A stretch of 64,000 bases of DNA from Vibrio hyugaensis (GTDB lineage Bacteria > Pseudomonadota > Gammaproteobacteria > Enterobacterales > Vibrionaceae). Under the pieces are notes generated by a model, which was not told the origin of the DNA, did no database searches, and saw only the letters and a program-made list of their open reading frames with translations. The translations under genes were made by a program, and so were the position numbers. The stretch covers positions 930,001-994,000 of the forward strand of contig NZ_CP025794.1 in assembly GCF_002906655.1 (NCBI RefSeq), read 5' to 3'. Below are positions 1 through 9,284 of this stretch, piece by piece; position 1 is the stretch's first letter; every line of letters starts with the position of its first letter.

Positions 1-124
1 TCAAACGAGATAAATACAGCGCCGTATTTAACGTATCACCACCGAATGACTGTTGTAGCTGACCTTCCTTTTTCTGTAGCTCAACCATACATTCGCCAAT
101 GACCGCGATGTTTAATGATTTCAT
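1..124 (-). CDS. kdgK: 2-keto-3-deoxygluconate kinase, N-terminal part
   Basis: Only the first 41 codons lie in the window; the gene continues to the left. The N-terminus reads MKSLNIAVIGECMVELQ and then FGGDTLNTALYLSRL, the opening strand and substrate-binding GGD-N-A motif of PfkB/ribokinase-family sugar kinases, and is typical of KdgK. KdgK phosphorylates KDG to KDPG with ATP in the cytoplasm. A GGTGA ribosome site precedes the ATG at 124. The gene follows kdgF by 34 bases on the same strand, so the two are probably co-transcribed. The family is clear. The KDG specificity is inferred from the N-terminal sequence and the alginate-gene context. Confidence 0.85.
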   Translation of the reverse strand, partial: MKSLNIAVIGECMVELQKKEGQLQQSFGGDTLNTALYLSRL

Positions 125-158
125 GTTGTCACCTTAGCAACTGAGGTTGCGCTATAGA

Positions 159-494
159 TTACTTTAAGAAGTCTTCACGAGCTGGGTTGAAGATATCCAG
201 AAGGATGCTGTCTTGCTCTAGTGCCACCGCACCGTGCATCATGTGCTTACGTGCGAAGTATGCGTCGCCTTCTTTCAATACTTTTTTCTCACCTTCAATT
301 TCAGCTTCAAAGCTACCACGTACTACGTAACCGATTTGGTCATGAATTTCGTGTGTATGTGGTGCACCAATTGCGCCTTTATCGAAACATAGGTGAACCG
401 CCATTAGGTCATCAGTGTAAGCAACGATCTTGCGTTTGATACCGCCGCCTAGCTCTTCCCATGGGTTCTCATCTAATACAAAAAAAGAATTCAT
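159..494 (-). CDS. kdgF: KdgF-type cupin, unsaturated uronate to DEH conversion
   Basis: A 111-residue single-domain cupin. Characterised KdgF proteins speed the opening of the unsaturated 4,5-uronate released by lyases to the linear keto form (DEH from alginate, DKI from pectin). The cupin metal site is visible: PHTHEIHDQ near residues 41-49 supplies two histidines and a Gln, and ARKHMMHG near residues 82-89 gives the last histidine. The ATG at 494 is chosen over the one at 500 because AGGAG lies 7 bases before it and only one base before the other. It sits directly upstream of kdgK and divergent from the PL17 lyases, which suits a role between oligoalginate cleavage and DEH reduction. Confidence 0.9.
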   Translation of the reverse strand: MNSFFVLDENPWEELGGGIKRKIVAYTDDLMAVHLCFDKGAIGAPHTHEIHDQIGYVVRGSFEAEIEGEKKVLKEGDAYFARKHMMHGAVALEQDSILLDIFNPAREDFLK

Positions 495-889
495 CGTCAT
501 ACTCCTAAAAAGTCTCTATTAAAGCCAACCCTGAAATTCACTCTCTTATTACCATTAGCGCTCTTAATAAAAGCAAAACTCAAAGAGAAAGGATTCGCTG
601 CTGAATTGATAACGAGCATATCCGATCTCTCTTAATTGTCATACAATATATCTAAAAATATGTGATATCCATCATGTAGACGTGCCAGAGGCACTCTTTT
701 TAAGGATTAATAAGGTGGAAACATAAGTATCCACACCACATATCACACCAATAAAAATCAACTACTTACATGATTTCACGTGATATCACTCTCCCTTTTT
801 GTCATAAATCCTACAAACAAACTTAATATTGTATTACTTTATAGAAAGTTTAAGAAAACAACACACTTCATCTGAGGGTGGTAAAGAAA
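495..889. other. Divergent intergenic region between kdgF and the PL17 lyases
   Basis: This 395-base AT-rich stretch has no credible gene. It holds a perfect TTGT-N3-ACAA palindrome at 636-646 and a degenerate copy, TTGTATTACTT, at 829-839, about 50 bases before the first PL17 gene. Promoters for both directions should lie here. The kdgF and PL17 starts are about 140 and 240 bases from the perfect site. Confidence 0.6.
636..646. promoter_or_regulatory. Candidate GntR/FadR-type operator, TTGTCATACAA
   Basis: A perfect copy of the TTGT-N3-ACAA palindrome, followed by TATATC, which could be a -10 for the rightward PL17 genes. The form fits the FadR-subfamily GntR consensus (T-N-G-T-N3-A-C-N-A). 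The regulators encoded near 8.4 and 10.4 kb are the obvious candidates to bind it; this is inferred. Confidence 0.55.
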
Positions 890-3070
890 ATGACTACACA
901 ACCGATTTTGTTGACTGAATCAGAAATCGAACTACTAAGAAAGGAAGTCGGAAAGCCGAGCTTGATGGGTAAGACCATCGCAGCAAACTGCAAGGAATTA
1001 GAAGCTTTCATGCGTCTGCCTCTAGACGTACCTGGCCACGGCGAAGCAGGCGGTTACGAACACAACCGTCACAAGCAAAACTACACTTACATGAACTTAG
1101 CGGGTCGCTTGTTCTTGATCACTCAAGAAGAAAAATACGCACAGTTTGTTAAAGACCTTCTTGCTATCTATGCAGAGAAGTACTTAACGTTTGATTTTCA
1201 CGTTCAGAAAAACACTAACCCAACAGGTCGTCTTTTCCACCAGATCCTTAATGAACACTGTTGGTTAATGTTTACTAGTCTCGCATACTCTTGCGTAGCT
1301 TCAACGATGACTGAAGAAGAACGCACAGCGGTTGTTGAACGTATCTTCGAACCAATGCTAGACATGTTCACCGTGAAATACGCTCACGATTTCGACCGTA
1401 TTCACAACCACGGTATTTGGGCGGTAGCTGCAGTGGGTATTTGTGGCTTGGCTATCGGTAAACGCGAGTACATGGACATGTCAGTATACGGTCTAGATCG
1501 TAACGATACTGGCGGCTTCCTAGCGCAAATTTCTCAACTTTTCGCGCCTTCTGGTTACTATATGGAAGGCCCTTACTACCACCGCTACGCAATTCGCCCT
1601 ACATGTGTCTTTGCTGAAGTAGTACACCGTCACATGCCTGAAGTAGATATCTACAATTACAAAGGTAAAGTGATTGGCAACACAGTACAAGCGATGTTAG
1701 CAACGGCTTACCCGAACGGTGAGTTCCCAGCGTTGAACGATGCATCTCGCACCATGAGCATTACTGACATGGGCGTACAAGTTGCCGTTAGCGTGTACAG
1801 CAAGCATTACGGTTTGGACGACAACATCCTAGGCATGGCGAAAATCCAGAACGCAGTATGGATGCACCCATGTGGTTTAGAGCTTTCCCAAGCTTACGAT
1901 AAAGCAACTGCTGACCGTGAAATTGGCATGCCTTTCTGGCCAAGTGTTGAGTTAAACGAAGGCCCAGAAGGCAACAACGGTGCACAAGGTTTTATTCGCA
2001 TGCAGGATAAATCCGGTGATGTATCACAACTTGTGATGAATTACGGTCAACACGGCATGGGGCATGGTAACTTCGATACGCTTGGCATTAGCTTCTTCAA
2101 CCGTGGTCAAGAAGTGTTGCGTGAATACGGTTTCTGCCGCTGGGTAAACGTAGAGCCTAAATTTGGTGGTCGTTACCTAGACGAAAACAAATCCTACGCA
2201 CGTCAAACTATCGCGCACAATGCGGTAACGATTGATGAGCAATGCCAAAATGGCTTTGATGTAGACCGCGCAGATTCAGTACACGGCTTGCCACACTTCT
2301 TCAAAGTAGAAGGTACTGAAATCAATGGTATGAGTGCGTTTGCCAACGACCATTACCCGAATACAGACATGCAACGCAGTGTGTTTATGTTGAACCTAGA
2401 TGAGCTTGAAGCGCCGCTATTGCTAGACCTTTACCGCATCGAAGGTGAAGGCGAGCATCAGTACGACTACTCTCATCAATACGATGGTCAAATTGTACGC
2501 ACTAACTTCGATTACCAAAGCTTTGGTGAGCTGAACACGCTTGGTGACAACTTCGGTTACCAACACCTTTGGAAAGTAGCGAGCGGCAAAGTGCAAGATA
2601 CGGCACTGGTTAGCTGGCTACAAAACAACACCTACTACACTTGGTTAGGCACAAGTAGCAGTGCAAAACAGAACGGGGACAATGAAGTGATCTTCACTCG
2701 TACTGGCGCAAATGACCCAAGCTTTAACCTACGTAGCGAACCAGCATTCATCTTGCGCAGCAAAGGCGAATCAACTTTGTTTGCTTCTGTGTTAGAGACA
2801 CACGGTTACTTCAACGAAGAGTTTGAGCAATCTGTGAATGCACGTGGTCAGGTAAAAGACATCCGCGTCGTGGGCTACAACGCCGTTGGCAGCATCGTAG
2901 AAATCACAACTGAGAAATCACTGGTAACGGTGATGATCAGCAATGTGCTAGGCGCTGACAACCAAACCCCACACCAAGTAGAAATTAACGGTAAAACATA
3001 CAGCTGGAATGGCTTCTACTCGCTAGAAGTTACCGAAGTAGAAAGCAACGCATTCGAGCAGGAGAAATAA
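890..3070 (+). CDS. PL17-family oligoalginate lyase, first tandem copy
   Basis: A 726-residue protein of the alginate_lyase/heparinase II-III two-domain architecture. The N-terminal alpha/alpha toroid carries DRIHNHGIW (about residues 169-177, the Asn-His pair that neutralises the uronate carboxylate) and GPYYHRY (about 227-233, catalytic tyrosine region). The C-terminal heparinase-like beta domain follows. No signal peptide is visible, so it should act in the cytoplasm, removing unsaturated monouronates from imported oligoalginate. A GTG at 878 is also in frame, but GAGGGTGG ends 8 bases before the ATG at 890, which is therefore preferred. It is followed after two bases by a paralogous lyase. 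The usual HGH-x-D segment of the C-terminal domain reads HGNFD here (about 392-396). Confidence 0.9.
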   Translation: MTTQPILLTESEIELLRKEVGKPSLMGKTIAANCKELEAFMRLPLDVPGHGEAGGYEHNRHKQNYTYMNLAGRLFLITQEEKYAQFVKDLLAIYAEKYLTFDFHVQKNTNPTGRLFHQILNEHCWLMFTSLAYSCVASTMTEEERTAVVERIFEPMLDMFTVKYAHDFDRIHNHGIWAVAAVGICGLAIGKREYMDMSVYGLDRNDTGGFLAQISQLFAPSGYYMEGPYYHRYAIRPTCVFAEVVHRHMPEVDIYNYKGKVIGNTVQAMLATAYPNGEFPALNDASRTMSITDMGVQVAVSVYSKHYGLDDNILGMAKIQNAVWMHPCGLELSQAYDKATADREIGMPFWPSVELNEGPEGNNGAQGFIRMQDKSGDVSQLVMNYGQHGMGHGNFDTLGISFFNRGQEVLREYGFCRWVNVEPKFGGRYLDENKSYARQTIAHNAVTIDEQCQNGFDVDRADSVHGLPHFFKVEGTEINGMSAFANDHYPNTDMQRSVFMLNLDELEAPLLLDLYRIEGEGEHQYDYSHQYDGQIVRTNFDYQSFGELNTLGDNFGYQHLWKVASGKVQDTALVSWLQNNTYYTWLGTSSSAKQNGDNEVIFTRTGANDPSFNLRSEPAFILRSKGESTLFASVLETHGYFNEEFEQSVNARGQVKDIRVVGYNAVGSIVEITTEKSLVTVMISNVLGADNQTPHQVEINGKTYSWNGFYSLEVTEVESNAFEQEK

Positions 3071-3072
3071 TA

Positions 3073-5238
3073 ATGAGCTACCAAACCCAGTCTTACCAAC
3101 CGCTATTAATGAACTTTGAAGAAGCGGCAGAACTAAGCAAAGCACTTGGCACGGATAGCCTATTAGGAAACGCACTCGCACGTGATATCAAGCAAACTGA
3201 CACTTACATGGCGCAGGTGGGTATTGAAGTCCCAGGTCACGGCGAAGGTGGTGGTTACGAGCACAACCGCCACAAGCAAAACTACATCCACATTGACCTT
3301 GCGGGTCGCCTGTTCCTGATCACTGGCGAGCAAAAATACCGCGATTACATTGTGGACATGCTAACGGCATACGCGAAGGTTTACCCAACGCTAGAAAGCA
3401 ACACCAGCCGTGACTCTAACCCTCCGGGTAAGATCTTCCACCAGACTCTAAACGAGAACATGTGGATGCTTTACGCTTCTTGTGCGTACAGCTGCGTTTA
3501 CCACACTCTGGAAGAAGAGCAAAAAACACTGATTGAAAACGATCTGTTCAAGCAAATGATTGAGCTGTTCGTAGTGACTTACGGCCACGACTTCGACATC
3601 GTACACAACCACGGTCTGTGGGCAGTAGCGGCGGTAGGTATCTGTGGTTACGCAATTAACGATCAAGAAGCGGTAGACAAAGCGCTTTACGGCTTGAAAC
3701 TGGACAAAGTCAGCGGCGGCTTCCTAGCTCAGCTAGACCAACTGTTCTCGCCAGACGGCTACTACATGGAAGGTCCTTACTACCACCGCTTCTCGCTACG
3801 CCCAATCTACTTATTTGCAGAAGCGATTGAACGCCGTCAGCCAGAGCTTAAGATTTACGAGTTTAATGACTCTGTGATCAAGACAACGTCGTACGCGGTA
3901 TTCAAGACAGCATTCCCAGATGGCACATTGCCAGCACTGAACGATTCATCGAAGACGATTTCCATCAACGATGAAGGCGTGATCATGGCGACGTCTGTGT
4001 GTTACCACCGCTACGAGCAAACTGAAACGCTACTTGGCATGGCAGACCACCAGCAAGACGTTTGGGTTCACATCTCAGGTAAAACACTGTCTGATGCTGT
4101 TGCAACAACAGAGAACATCAAACCATTCAACTGGGGCAGCCTATTTGTTACTGACGGTCCAGAAGGCGAGAAAGGCGGCGTGAGCATCCTTCGTCACCGT
4201 GACGAGCAAGATGACGACACGATGGCGCTTATCTGGTTTGGTCAACACGGCAGTGACCACCAGTACCACTCGGCTCTAGACCACGGTCACTACGATGGTC
4301 TACACCTAAGTGTGTTTAACCGCGGCCATGAAGTGCTGCACGATTACGGCTTTGGACGCTGGGTGAACGTAGAGCCTAAGTTTGGCGGTCGTTACATCCC
4401 TGAGAACAAGTCTTACTGTAAGCAAACTGTCGCGCACAACACTGTGACGGTTGACCAAAAGACACAGAACAATTTCGACACGGCACTAGCAGAAACGAAA
4501 TTCGGCTCTAAGCACTTCTTCAAAGCAGACGATGAAAAGCTACAAGGCATGAGCGGTCGTATTTCTGGTTACTACAACGGCGTAGACATGCAACGCAGCA
4601 TCATTCTTGCTGAATTGCCAGAGTTCGAAAAGCCGCTAGTGATTGATGTTTACCGCATCAAAGCAGATAAAGAGCACCAGTACGACCTACCAGTGCACTA
4701 CTCTGGCCAAATCATCCGTACCGATTTCGAATACGATGTTGAAAGCACGCTACGTCCTTTAGGCGAAGACAACGGCTACCAACATCTATGGAATGTAGGT
4801 TCGGGTCAAGTAGAAGGCAGCTCGCTTGTAAGCTGGCTACATGACAGCAGCTACTACTCGCTTGTGACGAGTGCACCAAACGGCGGTGAAGTATTCTTCG
4901 CACGTACTGGGGCAAACGATCCAGACTTCAACTTGAAGAGCGAGCCAGCACTGATCTTACGTCAATCCGGTCAAAATCACGTGTTTGCTTCTGTGCTAGA
5001 AACGCACGGCTACTTCAACGAATCTATCGAAGCATCGGTTGGCGCTCGTGGTTTGGTTAAGTCAGTAACCGTTGTTGGTAACAATGAAGTCGGTACCGTG
5101 ATTCGTCTACAGACAACAACTGGCAACACTTACCTGTTCGCTATCTGCAACCTAGACGAAAACAAACAGAACGCAACGCACAGCGTAGAGTTCGACGGTG
5201 TGACTTACACTTGGGAAGGCGCATTCGCACAAATTTAA
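3073..5238 (+). CDS. PL17-family oligoalginate lyase, second tandem copy
   Basis: A 721-residue paralogue of the preceding gene, sharing long identical blocks such as RWVNVEPKFGGRY. It has the same toroid plus heparinase II/III layout, with FDIVHNHGLW and GPYYHRF in the catalytic domain and the canonical HGHYD in the C-terminal domain. No signal peptide is seen, so a cytoplasmic exolytic role is expected. Its ATG is two bases after the upstream stop and has AGGAG in front, so the two genes are translated from one message. An intrinsic terminator follows. Tandem PL17 genes are also known in other alginate-degrading vibrios. The two copies may differ in substrate length or block preference, but this cannot be read from the sequence. 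Confidence 0.9.
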   Translation: MSYQTQSYQPLLMNFEEAAELSKALGTDSLLGNALARDIKQTDTYMAQVGIEVPGHGEGGGYEHNRHKQNYIHIDLAGRLFLITGEQKYRDYIVDMLTAYAKVYPTLESNTSRDSNPPGKIFHQTLNENMWMLYASCAYSCVYHTLEEEQKTLIENDLFKQMIELFVVTYGHDFDIVHNHGLWAVAAVGICGYAINDQEAVDKALYGLKLDKVSGGFLAQLDQLFSPDGYYMEGPYYHRFSLRPIYLFAEAIERRQPELKIYEFNDSVIKTTSYAVFKTAFPDGTLPALNDSSKTISINDEGVIMATSVCYHRYEQTETLLGMADHQQDVWVHISGKTLSDAVATTENIKPFNWGSLFVTDGPEGEKGGVSILRHRDEQDDDTMALIWFGQHGSDHQYHSALDHGHYDGLHLSVFNRGHEVLHDYGFGRWVNVEPKFGGRYIPENKSYCKQTVAHNTVTVDQKTQNNFDTALAETKFGSKHFFKADDEKLQGMSGRISGYYNGVDMQRSIILAELPEFEKPLVIDVYRIKADKEHQYDLPVHYSGQIIRTDFEYDVESTLRPLGEDNGYQHLWNVGSGQVEGSSLVSWLHDSSYYSLVTSAPNGGEVFFARTGANDPDFNLKSEPALILRQSGQNHVFASVLETHGYFNESIEASVGARGLVKSVTVVGNNEVGTVIRLQTTTGNTYLFAICNLDENKQNATHSVEFDGVTYTWEGAFAQI

Positions 5239-5287
5239 TCTTCAGACCTTATCTGAAATTGAATGTAAAAAATCGGGAACTAAGTCA

Positions 5288-5316
5288 AAGCCGGACATCA
5301 TGTCCGGCTTTTTTTT
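5288..5316 (+). terminator. Intrinsic terminator after the PL17 pair
   Basis: A 10-bp perfect stem (AAGCCGGACA with TGTCCGGCTT), a 3-base loop and a run of eight T. It lies 50 bases after the second PL17 stop codon. Confidence 0.9.
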
Positions 5317-5460
5317 CGTTTACTTCCATCAATGGTCTCCCTCTCCGTTTTATCAATACCAATCAAATCGTTTGTACGTGTTTTCTTGGGACACAAAAAA
5401 TCCCTAACCATGGGACTCCAATGATTAGGGATGGTAGAAATTAACGATTAGCTATCGAGA

Positions 5461-6531
5461 CTACTTGCCGTTCAGCTTAAGCATAGAGAAGGTCGCACTG
5501 CTGTAATCTCCGTTCTTCTTATCAGTCTCGAAATCACCCGTTCCTTCACAACCAGTTGCCCAGAAGTTCTCGCCCGTTTTCACGCTACACTGACCATAAG
5601 CACCAGCTTTAAAGTAGAACCACTCGTTTGAGTAACCTTGTGCGAAGTCTTTGCTATCGACCTTACCGTTGGCATCAAGGTTATTGCTCAGGTCCAGCTC
5701 GTATTTCACGGTTGGATGCCCCTCAGCTTCAAACTCAAGCTGCATAATGTTACCAACTACCTTCACGCTGTAGCTGAACTCTTCACCCAATGCGATGCCT
5801 TTGTCACCAGGTTCATTCTTGTTCTCCCACGTATTACCCCATACTGGATAAGCAATGTCCGTGCGGTCTGGGTCTGCTTTGGCTAGGTTGCGTTCGTAAG
5901 TCCAGAAGACCGAGCCCATTTTGTGGTTTGGCCACTTCTTGTAGAAAATTTTAAGCGGCTCGTTACCATGACCAAATCCGGTGTTGGCTTCTAACTGTGC
6001 AGGGTCTTTACCCGCATGAATCTGCCCGACAACAACGGAGTATGCAGGATACTTCTCAGGGTTCTTAGAGCGCATTGCCACATGGTTCACTTTTAATGTC
6101 GCTTCGAGTGTGCCGCCTACCGAACTGAATGAATCCGCTTGTGGGTGTGCCGCAATCGACCAGTTATTTTCTGGCGCTTTCACACTGATATCAACATCAG
6201 TACCACGTCCCATCTGACGTAACTCAGAACGCGCGTTGGTTGATCCTTTGGTCGTTACTGCCATGTTTGGTACTTCAAACACCATATTGTCGTTCTCGTC
6301 TAAGAAGAAGTAATGGTGGTGCGAGTAGCTCAACATTGCTACGCCTTCGATCTCATCGGCACGGCCGTTGTTGTCTTTATCCATTGGCAACGTGATCTTC
6401 CAATTCATCATATCGAACTTATCCGCAGGAACAGGATGTGGCACCTGATTGTGTGCCAGTGCCGCCATTGGCAAAGCGGTGATTAGGGCTGCGGTAAGAA
6501 GGTTCTTATTCAGTTTGTTTTTATTACACAT
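5461..6531 (-). CDS. Secreted PL7-family alginate lyase
   Basis: A 356-residue protein with a Sec signal peptide (hydrophobic core about 11-20, probable cleavage after MAALA near residue 26) and one PL7 beta-jelly-roll domain. All three PL7 signature strands are present: RSELR (101-105), QIH (170-172) and YFKAGAYGQ (306-314), which include the catalytic Gln, His and Tyr. In PL7 enzymes Ile in the Q-I-H motif is usually linked to activity on polyG or mixed blocks; this is only a guide. No carbohydrate-binding module is attached, unlike the larger PL7 lipoprotein at 27-29 kb. It is transcribed alone, with an operator-like TTGTCATACAT 29 bases before the start. Confidence 0.92.
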   Translation of the reverse strand: MCNKNKLNKNLLTAALITALPMAALAHNQVPHPVPADKFDMMNWKITLPMDKDNNGRADEIEGVAMLSYSHHHYFFLDENDNMVFEVPNMAVTTKGSTNARSELRQMGRGTDVDISVKAPENNWSIAAHPQADSFSSVGGTLEATLKVNHVAMRSKNPEKYPAYSVVVGQIHAGKDPAQLEANTGFGHGNEPLKIFYKKWPNHKMGSVFWTYERNLAKADPDRTDIAYPVWGNTWENKNEPGDKGIALGEEFSYSVKVVGNIMQLEFEAEGHPTVKYELDLSNNLDANGKVDSKDFAQGYSNEWFYFKAGAYGQCSVKTGENFWATGCEGTGDFETDKKNGDYSSATFSMLKLNGK

Positions 6532-6559
6532 GGATCTTTCATTTCCTTTTTATGTATTA

Positions 6560-6570
6560 TTGTCATACAT
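6560..6570. promoter_or_regulatory. Degenerate operator TTGTCATACAT before the PL7 gene
   Basis: Ten of the eleven positions match the TTGTCATACAA copies at 636 and 19906. It lies 29 bases upstream of the PL7 start codon, a position suited to repression near the transcription start. Confidence 0.45.
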
Positions 6571-6732
6571 AATATTAAGAAATGAAAAATTAAAAAGGTC
6601 GAGGTGATTGATGTGTAAAATCGCTCACAGTTTGATCGTCACAATTTCTACCTTGATCAAAAATTAGAAAAAATCGTTATTTTAAAAGCACTTTATTTTA
6701 CTCCCCACTCAACAATCTAATTTCCACGCATA

Positions 6733-6758
6733 AAAAAGCCCTCACTCTTGAGGGCTTA
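6733..6758 (-). terminator. Intrinsic terminator, leftward
   Basis: GCCCTCA and TGAGGGC form a short-loop hairpin. Read leftward it ends in six T. It lies 215 bases past the stop of the MATE gene, beyond the repeat-like segment. Confidence 0.7.
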
Positions 6759-6972
6759 GAATCCAAAAATTAGTAAGAACAAGGACCTGTTGACCTTTCG
6801 AGCTGATTTTTGCAGCGGATTGTTGGGTATTTATACAAGGCAGAGGCTTTGATGTGTAGTAGCCTACATAAAAGTCGATAACGCAGTAGAAATGACCAAC
6901 AAACGCTGCCCAAAGGGTTCGAGCTAGGCGCCCCCATCCGAACAAAATTTAACCACGAAAGATCAACAAGCC

Positions 6973-8331
6973 CTAATCATACATGAGCTTCTCTGCTTTA
7001 TTCAGATCAAACTCCTTAAGAGACTTACGTGCCAAGTGTCTGAATGGCAGTGCTTTCACAATTTCTTCAAATGGCATGACAGCGAATGCCCAGAAGACTG
7101 AAAGGTCTAAATAAAGAATTATCAACGCACAAACAGGAATGGAAACTAACCATTGACCAGTAAAGTTAATCTTAAATACATCCGTTGTCTTACCTAACGC
7201 GCGCAAGACATTGCCATGTACCGTGTTGTACCCACGGACAATAGGGAGAAAGATATACAAAGGTGCAATTGCAGAAAGCGCCTGATAAGTACTTGGGTCC
7301 AAATTAGGGTACAAGCCTGGCAGAACATAGCTCAACGCAAGGAAGAACGCAGCAGACACAAATGAGATCATCACAGCCATATCAATACTGGTGTTTACAT
7401 CCCTTCTCAAGTTGTTCATCTGACGAGAGCCAATCGCTTGACTGATGGTAATCGCCGATGAGTGCGCCCATGCCGTAATGAACTGCGATCCCGCTTTTAT
7501 CCAAGGCATTACAATCGTCATTGCTACATAAGCATTCAGCGTTAACTGTGAATACAGTAGCATGTAGATAGTCGCGCCAGTTTGCAACATGGTGACATTC
7601 GCCGCGACTGGGAAAATTTCTTTAAAGTGGTTGATTGTATTGCGCTTAAGCGAGGCATCTAAGTTCTTCAACGAAAGCACAATGGAATCATCCAGTCGAA
7701 TACATAAAGTTAAGTAAAGTAGGCGTATCGCAATAGCAACCAAACTTCCCGCAGCAGCACCTTGTACACCAATCCCTTCAAAGCCAGCAAAACCATGAAT
7801 CAACACATAGGACATCAACATATTGACAGGCAACTCAATCAAGTAACCTTTAAAAGGCACTTTGGTTCGTCCTAGCGCATTAAATAAGGCAATCATCACT
7901 TGAGTAATCGCGTTGAAAACAATGATGAACTTGGCAACAGAAAGGTAACGCTCTGTTTCTGCATAAAGCGCGATGTTATCAGTTAACTGATTGATCAGAG
8001 GTTTATCGAACAATGTCAGCAAGGCCCAAAATACAACCGCCACCAGAACGTTAATGATAAGGCCTGCCCAAAATCCTTTGTTCACAGATTGATGTAGCCC
8101 CGATCCAACCGCACGGCTCAGAACCAATTGAGAGCCATTTGCCAAAGCCATTTGTACGCCTAAGGCAAAGGAAATGATCGTTGTGGCAATCCCCATTGCA
8201 GCAAGGGAAACTTCACCGAGCGGTGATACGAGGAAGGTGTCGATCATTAACATCGACTGCATTAATAATGCGTTCAAGGCTAAGGGCCAAGCAAGAGACA
8301 GGTTTTTTCTTATATAGGGTTTGGAGGACAT
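6973..8331 (-). CDS. MATE-family efflux transporter
   Basis: A 452-residue polytopic inner-membrane protein with about twelve hydrophobic segments in two similar halves. The opening NLSLAWPLALNALLMQSMLM and the phrase IDTFLVSPLGEVSLAAMGIA are typical of the MATE/NorM-DinF superfamily, whose members export organic cations, drugs or metabolites using sodium or proton gradients. The substrate is unknown. It lies among alginate genes but has no clear link to that pathway. AAGGT precedes the start. Tolerance to an intermediate or toxic co-substrate of algal material is one possible role, but this is speculative. Confidence 0.8.
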   Translation of the reverse strand: MSSKPYIRKNLSLAWPLALNALLMQSMLMIDTFLVSPLGEVSLAAMGIATTIISFALGVQMALANGSQLVLSRAVGSGLHQSVNKGFWAGLIINVLVAVVFWALLTLFDKPLINQLTDNIALYAETERYLSVAKFIIVFNAITQVMIALFNALGRTKVPFKGYLIELPVNMLMSYVLIHGFAGFEGIGVQGAAAGSLVAIAIRLLYLTLCIRLDDSIVLSLKNLDASLKRNTINHFKEIFPVAANVTMLQTGATIYMLLYSQLTLNAYVAMTIVMPWIKAGSQFITAWAHSSAITISQAIGSRQMNNLRRDVNTSIDMAVMISFVSAAFFLALSYVLPGLYPNLDPSTYQALSAIAPLYIFLPIVRGYNTVHGNVLRALGKTTDVFKINFTGQWLVSIPVCALIILYLDLSVFWAFAVMPFEEIVKALPFRHLARKSLKEFDLNKAEKLMYD

Positions 8332-8448
8332 TGGTAGACCTTACGGGGTTGTCACAAGCGCAACTGGTACAGAAGGCAGCTGTCGCTAAACGTTGGCCTT
8401 GCCCTATCTTTTCGAAGTTATAGCAAAGCCAAACACACGTTGATTTAA

Positions 8449-9165
8449 TCAGCCGTTGACGACCTGAGACAGCTTTTGGTTTTCATCGTTAAGCAAGGTA
8501 TGTGACGCTAACCGCGCTTGGTCTCCATTTCCCGCCATAATGGCATCGTAAATCGCGCGATGCTCTTCAATACAGAATCGGCCGCCTTCAGCTGAATGAT
8601 CGATAAACTGCTTGAAAATGGTCGAGAGAATATTGCTAAACGGAATGTAGAATTGATTGCCTGTAGCAAGGAATATTGTCTGGTGGAACAGGTGGTCGTT
8701 GACCGTCCAATCGTCGTAATCGTAACGACTGGCGGCCATGGTCATACGCTGAAAAATAACCGACAACTCTTTGCGTTGCTCTGCTGTTGCGTTATTCGCA
8801 GCCAAGGCACACGCCTCTGGCTCGATGGCTTTACGCAATCCCAAAAACTGAGCCAGAAACGGCTCTGTATCTTCTAAATCTTGGATCCATTCTAAAAGCT
8901 GAGGGTCGAGAAAATGCCAATTATTGCGTGGACGAATAGTCGTGCCCACTTTTGGCTTTGACTCGATTAACCCTTTAGCCGATAGCAGCTTGGTGGATTC
9001 GCGCAATGCCGTGCGACTCACGCCAAAAGCGCCGCATAGTTCCATTTCATTCGGTAGCCTTTCATTTTGATTTAGCTCACCTGACAGTATTTTTCGGGCG
9101 ATCTGTCTGGCAACTTGCACATGGATCTTGCGGTGAGAATCTTCCACAAGAGAAAACTTTGCCAT
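8449..9165 (-). CDS. GntR/FadR-type transcriptional regulator (FCD domain), copy 1
   Basis: A 238-residue regulator with an N-terminal GntR winged helix (about 10-80, including NEMELCGAFGVSRTALRE and KGLIESKPKVGT) and an all-helical FCD effector domain (about 95-230, with the metal-ligand type residues D..F H near NDHLFHQ). FCD regulators bind sugar acids or other small acids. In this locus the likely effector is an alginate catabolite such as KDG or DEH, which is an inference. The ATG at 9165 is used because AAGGAGCG lies just before it; an upstream ATG at 9204 has no such site. It is clearly paralogous to the regulator at 10430. The probable target is the TTGT-N3-ACAA palindrome found across the locus. 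Confidence 0.88.
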   Translation of the reverse strand: MAKFSLVEDSHRKIHVQVARQIARKILSGELNQNERLPNEMELCGAFGVSRTALRESTKLLSAKGLIESKPKVGTTIRPRNNWHFLDPQLLEWIQDLEDTEPFLAQFLGLRKAIEPEACALAANNATAEQRKELSVIFQRMTMAASRYDYDDWTVNDHLFHQTIFLATGNQFYIPFSNILSTIFKQFIDHSAEGGRFCIEEHRAIYDAIMAGNGDQARLASHTLLNDENQKLSQVVNG

Positions 9166-9217
9166 TTGACGCTCCTTATAATTATGCTTCCAGTGCCGTA
9201 GCACTTAATAAATGATC

Positions 9218-9247
9218 AAAAAAAGCCAGACGAAGCTGGCTTTTTGA
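9218..9247 (-). terminator. Intrinsic terminator (works on both strands)
   Basis: AAAAAGCCAG and CTGGCTTTTT enclose a 6-base loop, with A- and T-rich arms on both sides. It separates the SDR gene from the downstream GntR gene. Confidence 0.85.
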
Positions 9248-9284
9248 GGTCAGTGTATTCGTCTAAAACGAAATTGGTCAGCGC

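Larger units (their letters stand above)
6532..6972. other. Intergenic region with a terminator and a repeat-like segment
   Basis: This stretch between two leftward genes holds the PL7 upstream region (6532-6720), a hairpin at 6735-6758 and a segment at about 6775-6950. The reading frame through the last segment does not resemble a protein, and its base composition is richer in GC than the flanks. From memory, similar intergenic segments recur in Vibrio genomes. No other copy is obvious in this window. Confidence 0.35.

Noticed and set aside
6742..6945. 67-codon minus frame
   Set aside because: It overlaps the terminator and the repeat-like segment and resembles no protein.
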